Origin: Terriglobia bacterium
GTDB taxonomy: Bacteria; Acidobacteriota; Terriglobia; Bryobacterales; Bryobacteraceae
DNA: 64,000 nt
Direction of reading: 5' to 3'
NCBI GenBank assembly: GCA_020073445.1
Contig: JAIQFE010000015.1
Span: 62,001-126,000, forward strand
Shown here: positions 50,521 to 60,300 of the stretch, piece by piece
Numbering within the stretch: the stretch's first letter is position 1
Layout of the letters: every line of letters begins with the position of its first letter
The notes under the pieces: generated by a model
Seen by the model: the letters and a program-made list of their open reading frames with translations, nothing else
Database searches by the model: none
Told to the model about the DNA's origin: nothing
Made by a program: the position numbers and the translations under genes

Positions 50521-52020
50521 TTACGCCAGAGCGGGACGTTTCTTGCCGAAGCCCGTCGCCTGTTCAAACGCGTGCGCCATTTGCAGGACGCTGAAGTCTT
50601 CCTTGTTGCGGCCGACGATCTGCACGCCAACCGGGAGCCCCTCCGGCGTGAACCCGCCAGGCACCGACGCCGCCGGATTGCCCGTTGCCGAGATATACCA
50701 GCAGGACTTCATCCAGTCGATGTAATTGTCGAACTTCACGCCCGCGATCTCGGTCGGGTACGGAGTGTTTACGTCGAACGCCGGCAACTGCGTCGTGGGC
50801 AGCACGAAGTACTCGTATTTCTCGAGGAATGCCTGAAAGCGCCGCCAGAGCTGGCCGTGAGCCGTCTCCGCGCGTGCGACTTCCATGCCGCTCAGCCGCA
50901 GCCCTTCCTCGATCTCACCCGTCAGCGTGTCCTTGAAAGCATCCGGATGCTCACGCTGCCGGGCACCGTAAGTATTCGCCGTATTCCATGCGCGCAGCAC
51001 GCGGAAGGCGATTTCCGCCAGAGCGAAGTCCGGTTCCGCCTGCTCGACGATGCAGCCCAAGGATTCAAATGTCTTGCGATGTCCGTCCACCACAGCCCGC
51101 ACGCGCGGATCGAACGGCACTCCGCCCAGGTCCTTGAACCAGGCCACGCGCACACCTTTGAAACTGCGGTCGAGCGGGCGCGCGAAGCGTTCTCCCGGTT
51201 CGTTGATAGACAACGGCGCGCGCGGATCGGGCCCCGCGATCGTGCTCAACACGAGCGCCAGGTCCGCCACCGATCGCCCCAGGCATCCCGAGGTGCTCAG
51301 CGTCGACCATGCGAGCGCCGCGTTCGGATTAGGCACGCGGCCGATGGAAGGCCGGAAGCCGACTACGTTGCAGAACGCCGCAGGATTGCGCAGGGAACCG
51401 CCGGTATCGGAGCCCGAGGCGACGGGCGTCAGTCCGCAGGCCAGCGCGACCGCGGCACCCCCTGACGATCCGCCGCAGGTCTTCGTCAAATCGTACGGGT
51501 TGTACGTCGCGCCGAAGACCTTGTTGAACGTCTGCGATCCCGAGCCGAATTCCGGTGTGTTGGTCTTACCAATGGTGATCGCTCCCGCGCGTCGCATCCG
51601 TTCGACGACGATATCGTCCACCGTGGGAATGTTGTCTTTATAGAGCGGCGATCCAAAGGTGGTGCGGATGCCCTTGGTTTCCAGCAGATCCTTGTGCGCG
51701 ACCGGCAGGCCGTGCAGCGGCCCGAGCGTTTCTTTGTGAGCCTGCATCTCGTCGGCCTTCGCCGCGGCCGCGGCGGCCATTTCCGGCACCAGGGTCACAA
51801 TGGCGTTGACCTTCGGGTTCACGCGCTCGATCTGCTTGAGGTGCTCGGCCAGCGCTTCCCGCGCCGAAAGCTTCTTCGTTCGGATGAGCCGGGCCATCTC
51901 GACCGTGCTCAGGAAACAAACCGAGGAGGAGGCAGCCTGCGCCTCTAAAGTCTCCTGGAGTAGGGGCGCGGCCGCGATTCCCAGCAGGATTTCGCGCCGC
52001 GTGCTGTTGTTCTCGCTCAT
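50521..52020 (-). CDS. Amidase-signature family hydrolase, exported by Tat
   Basis: The 499-residue enzyme has a Tat-type signal (TRREILLGIAAAPLL) and the amidase catalytic triad Lys110 (VAHKDLLETKG), Ser185 in TCGGSSGGAA and nucleophile Ser209 in GSDTGGSLRN. It should hydrolyse an amide to an acid plus ammonia or an amine outside the cytoplasm. The close match to the GatA pattern is generic to the family and no gatB or gatC is nearby, so a catabolic amidase is likelier. Length is normal. It is transcribed alone, with its end 28 bases from the convergent toxin gene. Confidence 0.93.
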   Translation of the reverse strand: MSENNSTRREILLGIAAAPLLQETLEAQAASSSVCFLSTVEMARLIRTKKLSAREALAEHLKQIERVNPKVNAIVTLVPEMAAAAAAKADEMQAHKETLGPLHGLPVAHKDLLETKGIRTTFGSPLYKDNIPTVDDIVVERMRRAGAITIGKTNTPEFGSGSQTFNKVFGATYNPYDLTKTCGGSSGGAAVALACGLTPVASGSDTGGSLRNPAAFCNVVGFRPSIGRVPNPNAALAWSTLSTSGCLGRSVADLALVLSTIAGPDPRAPLSINEPGERFARPLDRSFKGVRVAWFKDLGGVPFDPRVRAVVDGHRKTFESLGCIVEQAEPDFALAEIAFRVLRAWNTANTYGARQREHPDAFKDTLTGEIEEGLRLSGMEVARAETAHGQLWRRFQAFLEKYEYFVLPTTQLPAFDVNTPYPTEIAGVKFDNYIDWMKSCWYISATGNPAASVPGGFTPEGLPVGVQIVGRNKEDFSVLQMAHAFEQATGFGKKRPALA

Positions 52021-52066
52021 GCGATTCAGAAGCCCTTCCGGCCGAATGGCCTTGGTCCAGGATGCC

Positions 52067-53611
52067 CTATTTGTGGGTTAGCAACAACAAGGACTCCAGG
52101 TCGAACGTGAAGCCGAAACTGGCTCGCACGTCCTTCTCGTCGATCAGCTCTGTCCGAGAAGCATACGTCAGTGAGAGGGGAATCTTTACCCCTGAATCGC
52201 CGATCGGAAACGTCAGCGCGGCTTGTGCCAGTCCCATCTTCCCAGGCGTATTGATATTTGTGTCGTGAACGACGAAGTCAAGCCCTAACGGTTTCTGATG
52301 AAGATCGGCGAACATGCCCGCCAGCGTGATCTGAGCTTTCTTGGAGGCCGGGTTCAGGAACGTAACGGGTATGTCGAGCTTAGCGGAAGCCTGGAAGTCC
52401 CGGAAATTGCCGCTCATAGTGGGCAGGGCCTGATGAAAGATGCTGCTGGACACATTAAACGTGAAATCCGCCGAGCCCACTTTGCGCACGCCAATCACCC
52501 GCAGCGTGTGCAGGTCCGGCGATTGGACGGCCGTCGAGGAATTCGCCGGACTGGCCCCCGTTCCCGTGGCGTCGAGCATGGTCAGCGGAGGGCGCCCGAA
52601 TACGTACTCGGCTGTCATCACCCATCCACGGCCCGCTTGGCGTGCGATGTCGGTATTCGCATTCACAAACGCTTCCCAGGCCGACACCACATCTCCCGCC
52701 GCGAGCGCCAAGTCCGGGTTGGCGCGGGCGATATCCACCACCTGTTTCATCAACGCTTCGATGGCCACCTGAATGGCAGCGGGGTCCGTCAGGCTCGAAA
52801 TGTTGCCGGCTGCGCTCCCAAACGCGCTCTCCAAGGACGAGTTAGTCCTCAGCTTCCGATAGACTGCGCTGAGCCCATTCGCCAACCGCTGCGCAACGGG
52901 CTTCCCCGCCAGCTCCCTGTACAGCTTGGCATTGTTGCGAGCATTCGGATCTCGGTGATTGATGAAGTCGTAGCGTGCCGAGAACTGCGTCAATTGGCGA
53001 TAGTTCGCGAGGAAGGTGTTCCCGCCCGTCTCGGTGGTACTGCCTCGCGTGGTATCGAAGGTCGCCGCCAGGTTCAACTTCTTGAGAGCCCGCACCAGCG
53101 GCTCATTGTCGTCCGGTGAGTAGATCCGGACCGAGCCGCCGTTCCCAAAGGCCGACAAGAGCAGAACTGGATTCGTTCGCAGCGTCACCGTACTGCCGCT
53201 GATCGATTGAAGAATGCCGCCTTGTTCAACGGCCAGTCCTATAAGGCGCGCAGTTTGCCCGCTGCTTACCAGTGTGGTTGAACCAGCCGCACTCGCACCA
53301 GCGCCCGTCTGAGTATCCACGCGATTCGCTTCCATTGCGACCGCCAGACTCTTCGCCAGGCCCGCGCGGGTGTCCTCGGGAAGCGCGTCGATCATGCATG
53401 CGGAAAGGTCCAGGTTGTCGCGGAGAACCCCTTCGACCGCGTCGGCCTGTGATTGCCCAGCGGCCAACGGAGTGTTCTTCGCTGCCTGAACCAGCGGGAC
53501 CATTGCCTTGACCTGATCGAGACAGGTCTGTGAAAGCTCCGCTCCGGCCATCGGGCATGCCGCAACTGCTATTAATGTCGCGATCCTCAGGTATCCGGGA
53601 GCTTGACTCAT
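52067..53611 (-). CDS. Secreted protein of unknown function, possible C-terminal barrel
   Basis: The 514-residue protein has a signal peptide (about residues 1-24, ending MAGA). The N-terminal half is helical, with two Cys in the mature part (CLDQ and SACMID). The C-terminal 150 residues are beta-rich (FRDFQASAKLDIPVTFLNPA, GVKIPLSLTYASRTELID) and could form an outer-membrane barrel. No family is recognised. It overlaps the upstream 126-residue gene by four bases, which implies a functional pair. Confidence 0.75.
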   Translation of the reverse strand: MSQAPGYLRIATLIAVAACPMAGAELSQTCLDQVKAMVPLVQAAKNTPLAAGQSQADAVEGVLRDNLDLSACMIDALPEDTRAGLAKSLAVAMEANRVDTQTGAGASAAGSTTLVSSGQTARLIGLAVEQGGILQSISGSTVTLRTNPVLLLSAFGNGGSVRIYSPDDNEPLVRALKKLNLAATFDTTRGSTTETGGNTFLANYRQLTQFSARYDFINHRDPNARNNAKLYRELAGKPVAQRLANGLSAVYRKLRTNSSLESAFGSAAGNISSLTDPAAIQVAIEALMKQVVDIARANPDLALAAGDVVSAWEAFVNANTDIARQAGRGWVMTAEYVFGRPPLTMLDATGTGASPANSSTAVQSPDLHTLRVIGVRKVGSADFTFNVSSSIFHQALPTMSGNFRDFQASAKLDIPVTFLNPASKKAQITLAGMFADLHQKPLGLDFVVHDTNINTPGKMGLAQAALTFPIGDSGVKIPLSLTYASRTELIDEKDVRASFGFTFDLESLLLLTHK

Positions 53612-53988
53612 GAGTCCGACCCGATCGCAAAACCGTAGCTTGCCGAGCGCTGGCTTCGCCCCAGTGATGCCATATTCTCCCGAAACACGTACGTGCCTTG
53701 ACTACCTTCGATCTGTATGCGGTACATGGCGTCGTCGGGGACCGGATCGGCGCCGGTGTGCGCATAGTTCAAGAGCAGCGTGAACGAATCTCCCTGGGGT
53801 AATTTCGCAGGCACGTTATAGATACGGATTTCGACCGGATTGTCATTGGTCGGATTCTGCAGTATCTTCCACTGCGGATTGCTCAGATCGCTGAAAGTCG
53901 CCGAATACGGCGTGTTCGCAGCCGTTACCGTAACGGTGATCAATTCGCGCGGTGCTACTAAAAACTCCCGGAATTCACGTTTTGTCAA
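53608..53988 (-). CDS. Hypothetical beta-rich protein
   Basis: The 126-residue protein lacks a clear signal peptide and is rich in predicted strands (LITVTVTAANTPYSATFSDL, NPVEIRIYNVPAKLPQGDSF, YRIQIEGSQGTYVF). Its stop overlaps the start of the next gene by four bases. No family is recognised; its tie to the secreted protein downstream is the only clue to its role. Confidence 0.6.
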   Translation of the reverse strand: MTKREFREFLVAPRELITVTVTAANTPYSATFSDLSNPQWKILQNPTNDNPVEIRIYNVPAKLPQGDSFTLLLNYAHTGADPVPDDAMYRIQIEGSQGTYVFRENMASLGRSQRSASYGFAIGSDS

Positions 53989-54156
53989 GGATTCCTGCCC
54001 TTCTTAAATCTTATGTCCAGAAGGTATCACAGCGAGTAAAAACGCGACGGAGGTAACGTGGTCTTTTGAGTCGTGGGCGTTTTTCAGCCGTCCCACGCCG
54101 TGTTCAAGCCAATGTAGAATTGATGAAGTTAATCCAGCACCCCGGAGGTGATTCGG

Positions 54157-54636
54157 ATGCCCAGTAAGCTCTTGCTCGCGGCGGCCGGCGCGGTCCTGGC
54201 CGCGGCCCCGGCCTTCTCCCATCACTCCTTTGCGGCCCAGTTCGACCAGAACAAAGTCGTCATCCTGCAGGGGACCGTGATCAAAATGGAGTGGGTTAAC
54301 CCGCACGCCTTCATTCACATCGCTGTTAAGAATCCCGATGGCACGGTGACCAATTGGGCCATCGAAGGCAACACGCCCAACAGCCTGCTGCGCGTGGGTA
54401 TCACCAAGAACGCGCTGGCCGAGGGCACCGAGATCGCCGTCCGCGGCTATATGTCGAAGAGCGGCGAGAACGTCGCCAGCGGCAGCTCCATCATCTTCAA
54501 GAGCGGCAAGAAACTTTCGCTCGGATCCGAGCACAGCGGCGTGAGTCATCAGGAGGCTGTCCTGGAATGGATCTCCTCGGATGAGGACCTCTGGAAGCGG
54601 CAGATCGAGGCCCTGAAACTCGACCACAGCGATTAA
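54157..54636 (+). CDS. DUF6152 family secreted protein
   Basis: The ATG at 54157 follows GGAGG by eight bases. The 159-residue protein has a signal peptide (MPSKLLLAAAGAVLAAAPAFS), the motif HHSFAAQFDQNKVVILQGTV, then EWVNPHAFIHIAV and KSGENVASGSSIIFKSGKK. It is longer than its relatives by a C-terminal acidic and aromatic tail of about 30 residues (EWISSDEDLWKRQIEALKLD). The next gene starts at its stop. Confidence 0.85.
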   Translation: MPSKLLLAAAGAVLAAAPAFSHHSFAAQFDQNKVVILQGTVIKMEWVNPHAFIHIAVKNPDGTVTNWAIEGNTPNSLLRVGITKNALAEGTEIAVRGYMSKSGENVASGSSIIFKSGKKLSLGSEHSGVSHQEAVLEWISSDEDLWKRQIEALKLDHSD

Positions 54637-54647
54637 TGAGGTATTCC

Positions 54648-55601
54648 ATGAAACGAACCTTACTGCTGGCTCTGTGTGCCGCTGGAATCGTCGCCGCGCA
54701 AGCACCCAAACCGAAAGCCTATGTGCCGCCCAAAACGCCCTGGGGCGATCCCGATCTGCAAGGTCTGTGGCCCGGCAGCGTGAACATCCCGCTGCAGCGC
54801 CCCGAGAACATGGGCGACCGGGACGTTCTTACCGAGCAGGAAGTGAAGGCTCGCGACACCGCGTCGAAACAGCGCGTCGCCACCGGCACTTGGATCGAGT
54901 ATTATCCAGCCAGTTCGCAAGCTTCTTTGGTGGTCGATCCGAAAAACGGCCGGCTGCCTCCGATGACGGCCGAGGCGGAGGCTCGCAACAAAGCGGTGCG
55001 CGGCGGCCTGGGTCCGCCGACCCTATCGAGCCCCGAGCAGCGCGCCGACTCGGTCGAGGACTTCGATCTGTGGGGCCGATGCATTACGAAGGGCCTCATC
55101 GGCTCTATGCTGCCGGGCAATCTCTACAACAAGGGCAACCGCATCATCCAGGCGCCGGGCCTGTTCGTGATCCAGAACGAAATGGTGCATGAGACCCGCA
55201 TTGTCCCGACCGATGGCAGCCCGCACCGCGGCCAGAACATCCGCACCTACATGGGCGACGGACGCGGCCACTGGGAAGGTAACACGATGGTGGTCGAGAC
55301 CACGAATTTCGTGAAGGACATCGCCATGAACGGCATCAACTTCGCGCTGCTGACCGATCAGTTGAAGATTGTCGAGCGGTTCACGCGTATCGCGCCGGAT
55401 AAACTCAGCTACGATGCCACGGTCGAAGACCCGGGCACGTGGGCGAGGCCGTGGACCATGCATGTGACGTTTCCGCTGGATCCGACTTACGAGTTGTTCG
55501 AGTACGCCTGCCACGAAGCGAATTACGGCATGGCCGACATTCTGAAGGGCGCTCGCAAAGAAGAAGAAAAACAAGCCGAGCAGAGGAGATCAAAACAATG
55601 A
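54648..55601 (+). CDS. Secreted protein, acidobacterial paralogous family
   Basis: The 317-residue protein has a signal peptide (MKRTLLLALCAAGIVAA) and the same motif order as the proteins at 44648 and 45388: GDPDLQGLWPG, a polar Arg/Glu-rich middle, LWGRCITKGLIGSMLPGNLY, FVIQNEMVHETRIVPTDG, MGDGRGHWEGNTMVVETTNF and QLKIVERFTR. The C-terminus is Glu/Lys/Gln-rich. ATG 54648 is preferred over 54636. It sits between two DUF6152 genes, repeating the association seen in the other cluster. The function is unknown. Confidence 0.8.
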   Translation: MKRTLLLALCAAGIVAAQAPKPKAYVPPKTPWGDPDLQGLWPGSVNIPLQRPENMGDRDVLTEQEVKARDTASKQRVATGTWIEYYPASSQASLVVDPKNGRLPPMTAEAEARNKAVRGGLGPPTLSSPEQRADSVEDFDLWGRCITKGLIGSMLPGNLYNKGNRIIQAPGLFVIQNEMVHETRIVPTDGSPHRGQNIRTYMGDGRGHWEGNTMVVETTNFVKDIAMNGINFALLTDQLKIVERFTRIAPDKLSYDATVEDPGTWARPWTMHVTFPLDPTYELFEYACHEANYGMADILKGARKEEEKQAEQRRSKQ

Positions 55602-55996
55602 AGGCTGTCGCAATCATAGCCGGAGTTCTGGCAACGGTGCCGGCCTGGGCTCACCATTCATTCGCGGCCGAGTTCGATCGCAACAAGGTCGTCGACCTGG
55701 ACGGCACCATCGTCAAGATGGAATGGGTGAATCCTCATGCCTGGATCCATGTCGCGGTGAAGAACGCGGATGGCACCAGCACCACCTGGATGGTGGAAGC
55801 GAATACGCCCAACGGGTTGTTGCGTCGCGGATTCACCAAGAAGTCTCTGGAGGAAGGAACCTCGGTCGTGATCCGCGGCTATCAGGCCAAGAGCGGCGAC
55901 AACAAAATCAACGGCAGCTCGATGACGTTCAAAGACGGGAAGAAGCTATTCCTGGGCTCGTCCAGTGGCGACGAAGATCCGGCAGAGAAGAAGTAG
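55598..55996 (+). CDS. DUF6152 family secreted protein
   Basis: The 132-residue protein has a signal peptide (MKAVAIIAGVLATVPAWA) followed by HHSFAAEFDRNKVVDLDGTI, EWVNPHAWIHVAV and KSGDNKINGSSMTFKDGKKL. It is most similar to the member at 54157, which suggests a local duplication around the gene between them. The ATG overlaps the preceding stop by four bases. Confidence 0.88.
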   Translation: MKAVAIIAGVLATVPAWAHHSFAAEFDRNKVVDLDGTIVKMEWVNPHAWIHVAVKNADGTSTTWMVEANTPNGLLRRGFTKKSLEEGTSVVIRGYQAKSGDNKINGSSMTFKDGKKLFLGSSSGDEDPAEKK

Positions 55997-56018
55997 GGGC
56001 GACGCATGCGTCGCCGGC

Positions 56019-57275
56019 CTAAATCCCCATCGCCTCTTTAAACGCCGCGGCGACTTCCGCAGGCCGGCCGGCCTGGAACACGTAGTCGCCGGCATAATGA
56101 TGGCCCAGGATCGGATGCGCCAGTAGCTCCGCCTGAGTCAACCCATCGACCAGTAGTTTGCGCTCGGCCACCGGCAATGCAACGCTTCGGTTGACCTTTG
56201 GATCGCGAATGATCGCTTTGGGATCCTCGCCTCGCGCGATGGCTTCCAGATCGCTGAGGAATCGTTGGCGCTGCAGGATGATTCCACGATCGCTCGATCC
56301 CAGGTGCTCCTTGGTGCGGTCGGCGACCACACCTTGCCCGACCCACGCCACGAAGTCCTGATTCATGATGTGGCTCGAGATCCATCCGGCCTTCTCGGCG
56401 TCTCTCACGGGGCCGTGCCAGGCCGGGATCGTTCCCTGCACGTAGGGCTCGCGCTCTTTGGGTACGCGAGTGAAGGCCCAGGTCACGCTCAGCGTGTTCT
56501 CATCGTCGATGGGCACGCGCCATTCGAAGTGATCGCCCGTGAACAGCGTGTTGGGCCAGAGGCAAACGCGGCCGGTCGTCCACATGGGATCCGATTCACT
56601 CATCCCTTCGCGCAGGCGGCGGTAGACGAACCCGTAATCGAACTCTTCGAACTCGATCCGGAGGTGCCGGGGCGAGTACGGGCCAACTTGATCTTTGAGC
56701 CGGACGCTCCAGTTCATGTGCATCCACTCGAAGTGCAGGGGATCGATGGAGTTCTCCTGGCATTGAAACCAGTTGCACGGCACTTCGGCGAAGACGATCT
56801 CGACAAACCCGTTCTTCCAGCTGAACGGTTCCCAATCGGGGACCAGCGGCGCCGGCTCGGGTCCGAGGTAGGCCCAGATCAAGCCTGCCTTGGTTTGCAC
56901 CGGATAGGACGTGATGCGGATCTTGTCTTTGAAGTTCGCCTGCGGCTGCGCGACGTCTTCATACGGCTGCTCGGTGCAGCGGCCGTCCTGATCGAAGAGC
57001 CAGCCGTGATAGTTACAGCGGATGCCGCACTGCTCGACGAATCCGTAGGCAAGATCCGCGCGGCGATGCGGGCAGTGCCGGTCAACCAAGCCGTAGGTGC
57101 CGCTGAGGTCCTTATAGAGCGTCAGGTTCTCGCCTAGCAGTCGAACAGGCTTGATGGACTTGCCGTCGAATTCGCTGACAGCGGCGATCGGCATCCAGTA
57201 GCGGCGCAGCAGGCCGCCCATGGGCGTTCCCGGTCCGACCTGCGTAAGAAGACGGTTCTTAGATTCGTCGAGCAT
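56019..57275 (-). CDS. Rieske non-haem iron oxygenase, large subunit
   Basis: The 418-residue enzyme belongs to the ring-hydroxylating oxygenase family, which hydroxylates or demethylates aromatic and related substrates. The Rieske 2Fe-2S centre is Cys68-x-His70 with Cys87-x2-His90 (RHCPHRRADLAYG, RCNYHGW). The catalytic iron ligands are expected in NSIDPLHFEWMH. The C-terminal region is typical of single-component-alpha forms with separate reductases. No reductase or ferredoxin gene is nearby, so electron supply is unknown. It is transcribed opposite to the DUF6152 cluster, with 22 bases between the ends. Confidence 0.93.
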   Translation of the reverse strand: MLDESKNRLLTQVGPGTPMGGLLRRYWMPIAAVSEFDGKSIKPVRLLGENLTLYKDLSGTYGLVDRHCPHRRADLAYGFVEQCGIRCNYHGWLFDQDGRCTEQPYEDVAQPQANFKDKIRITSYPVQTKAGLIWAYLGPEPAPLVPDWEPFSWKNGFVEIVFAEVPCNWFQCQENSIDPLHFEWMHMNWSVRLKDQVGPYSPRHLRIEFEEFDYGFVYRRLREGMSESDPMWTTGRVCLWPNTLFTGDHFEWRVPIDDENTLSVTWAFTRVPKEREPYVQGTIPAWHGPVRDAEKAGWISSHIMNQDFVAWVGQGVVADRTKEHLGSSDRGIILQRQRFLSDLEAIARGEDPKAIIRDPKVNRSVALPVAERKLLVDGLTQAELLAHPILGHHYAGDYVFQAGRPAEVAAAFKEAMGI

Positions 57276-57357
57276 TCAGAGCCAAGCCCTTTCCAGTCGT
57301 CATCCGTTTGTTATATACTAGCCCCCAGTCTAGCCGGGAAACCGGCAGGGGAGAGGG

Positions 57358-60300
57358 ATGCATACTATGACTCATATGAGGACCGTGACTATGTGGACAC
57401 GTGTTTGTGTGCTGGCCGCGATTGGATTGATGATCGCCTGTGCCACGCTGAGTGCGCAGAACATCGCTGGATCCATCAGCGGCGTAGTGCAAGATCCGCA
57501 GGGCGCCGTTATCCCGGCTGCGAAAGTAACTCTAACCAACGATGAGCAGGGCGCTGGTTCCGCCCGAACCGTCAGTACGACCTCCGACGGGACGTTTGTC
57601 TTCACGCCCGTGCTGGCGGGAAAGTACACCGTCACGGTGGAAGTGATGGGTTTCAAGAAATACGCGCAGTCCGGCATCACACTGGACGTGGGCGACCGCC
57701 TCGGCCTGCCTGCCATTGCTCTCCAAGTTGGCGCGACCGGTGAATCGGTCACGGTCGAAGCCGCCGCTGTCCAACTGCAGACGCTGAGCGGAGAACGCGC
57801 GGGTGTCGTTACCGGCAAGCAGGCCGTGGACATCGCGATCAACGGCCGCAACTATACCAGCTTGTTGAAGACCATTCCCGGGATCGCCGCCGACAGCGGC
57901 ACGGGTGACGTGAGCGCCAATGGCGGACGCACGGCGCAGAACAACTTCACGCTCGACGGGCAGAACGTGACCGATATCGGCGTCAATCAGCAATTCGCCT
58001 ATCGCATCAGCATGGACGCCATCGCCGAATTCAAGGTGTCCACCAATGGCCAGACCGCCGAATACGGCCGCAACGATGGAGCGCAGGTGCAGGTTGTCAC
58101 GAAGAGCGGCACTACGGATTTTCACGGTGACGGCTACTGGTTCAAGCGCGGCGAGTTCATGAATGCGAATACATTCACGAACAATGCGCAGCCAGTCAAG
58201 GACCCCGTGACGGGGAACCTGGTGGCTCCGTTCCCGATCTATCGCTTCCTGGATGCCGGATGGACCCTTGGCGGCCCGATCTATATCCCCGGCGTTCTGA
58301 ACAAGAACAAAGACAAGCTCTTCGGGTTCATGTCGCAGGAGTGGCAGCACAACATCATCCCCGGCACGCTGCATCAGATTACGGTTCCCACGGCAGCCGA
58401 GCGGATCGGCGACTTCTCATTGACCCACGATGCTACAGGCGCCATTCAGAAGATCATCGACCCGACAACCCGTTCCGCGGCAAATCCCAACGGAACGCAG
58501 TTCGCTGGAAACCAAGTGCCCGTTACGCGATTCAGCCAGTACGGGCCGCCGGTTTTGAATTGGCTGCCTTTGCCGAACGTCGTCGGCCAGCCAGGTTACA
58601 ATTATCAGTCGCAAATTCCCAGCTCCCAGCCTTCTTACGATCAGATCTATCGCGTCGACTACAATCTGAACGAGAAATGGCACTTTTTCGTTCGGGGACT
58701 CGATAACAAGCAAACGCAAAACGTTCCGTACGGGCGAGCGGACACTGGCAATCAACTTGGCCTGACTCCGTTCTATGCGCCCACCTACGGGTGGTCCATT
58801 ACGGCTAACGCGGCCACCATCATCACCCCGACGCTGTTCAACGAGTTCCAATTCGGCTACACGGTGAACGGAATTCCGGGTGACCCGCCGCCTTCCGGCA
58901 GCCCGTATTACCGCTCGGTGTCGAAGATCAATATCCCCCTGCTTTACCCGGATGCCAACATTTCGGGAGTGATTCCGAATTTCAACTTCAGCGGCATTCC
59001 GGGTCCCAGCGGCACCCAGTTCACCACTTTCCAAGGCACGCCTTACGCCAATCGGAACCCGGTTTGGAACTACATCGACAACATCACCAAGGTCAAAGGC
59101 AACCACACCATCAAAGCCGGAATCTACTACGAATACGCGGTGAAGACGGAGAACGCATTCAAGCCGTACAACGGCACCATCGACTTCGGCCGGGATGCCA
59201 ATAATCCGGGCGACACCAACTGGGCCTTCTCGAACGCGTTGCTGGGGAACTATTTGAGCTACACCCAGATCAACAAGGACCCCCTGCCAAGCTACCCGTA
59301 CAAGAACTTCGAATTCTATGGCCAGGATACCTGGAAGATTACACGCAAGCTGACGCTGAATTACGGTCTGCGCATCGCGTTTATCAAGCCGTTCCACGAT
59401 ACGCTGGGCCTGATGTCGAACTTCGATCCTTCAAAGTATGACCCGACACAGAAAGTCGTGTTTTATCAGCCGTCGGGTACGGGGGCTAATCGCAGAGCGC
59501 TCAATCCGATTACGGGCGAGCTGTTGCCCGCGGTTCTGATTGGCGCGATCGTACCTGGCGTCGGAAACATCAACAACGGCCTGGTTCAATCCGGCAAGAA
59601 TGGCACGCCGGAGGGCTTGATGGAGGATCGTGGGGCGCATTGGGGTCCCCGGCTCGGGATTGCCTACCAGATCAACAGCAAGACGGTAATCCGCGCGGGC
59701 GGTGGAGTTTTCTACGAGCGCGTGGCGACCTTTGGAATCGGTATCACCAGCAACTACACGACGAATCCTCCCAATTTACGCACGGCGCAGCTCTACTACG
59801 GGAATGTCGCTGACATCGCCAGCTCCCCAGGGACGTTCTTCCCTACGGCGTTCAGCAAGCTTTCCTCGGACGGGCATGTTCCGACCGTATATAACTACAA
59901 CCTGGGCATTCAGCGAGAGCTTCCCTGGAACCTCTTTACGGAGATTTCCTACGTCGGCACGCAATCGCGCCACCTGTGGCTCGCACAGCCGATCAACCTC
60001 GTGCCGCTCGGAAGTGCCTGGCTACCGGGCACGCAGGATCCGACGGCGACTCCGAAGTTTGACGGCACCACCAACCTGCCCGTGAACTTCTATCGCCCGT
60101 ATGCTGGGTACACGAACGCCATCGACTATACCTGGGGCACGAACAACAACTACAACGCGCTGCAGGCCTCGCTGAACCGGCGTGTAGGTAAGGGACTTCA
60201 AATCGGCGTCTCGTATACCTGGTCGAAGGCTCTGGGAGTCTCGGTCGGGCATATCAACGATACTCGCACCGCGGGTTATGGTCCGCTGCCGCAGGACCGG

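Noticed and set aside
56265-57137. Open frame of 290 codons opposite the Rieske oxygenase gene
   Set aside because: It is antisense to a gene with full catalytic motifs; the translation looks random.
57532-59397. Two long frames (280 and 326 codons) opposite the Oar-like receptor
   Set aside because: They are shadow frames of a recognisable receptor with no independent start signals.
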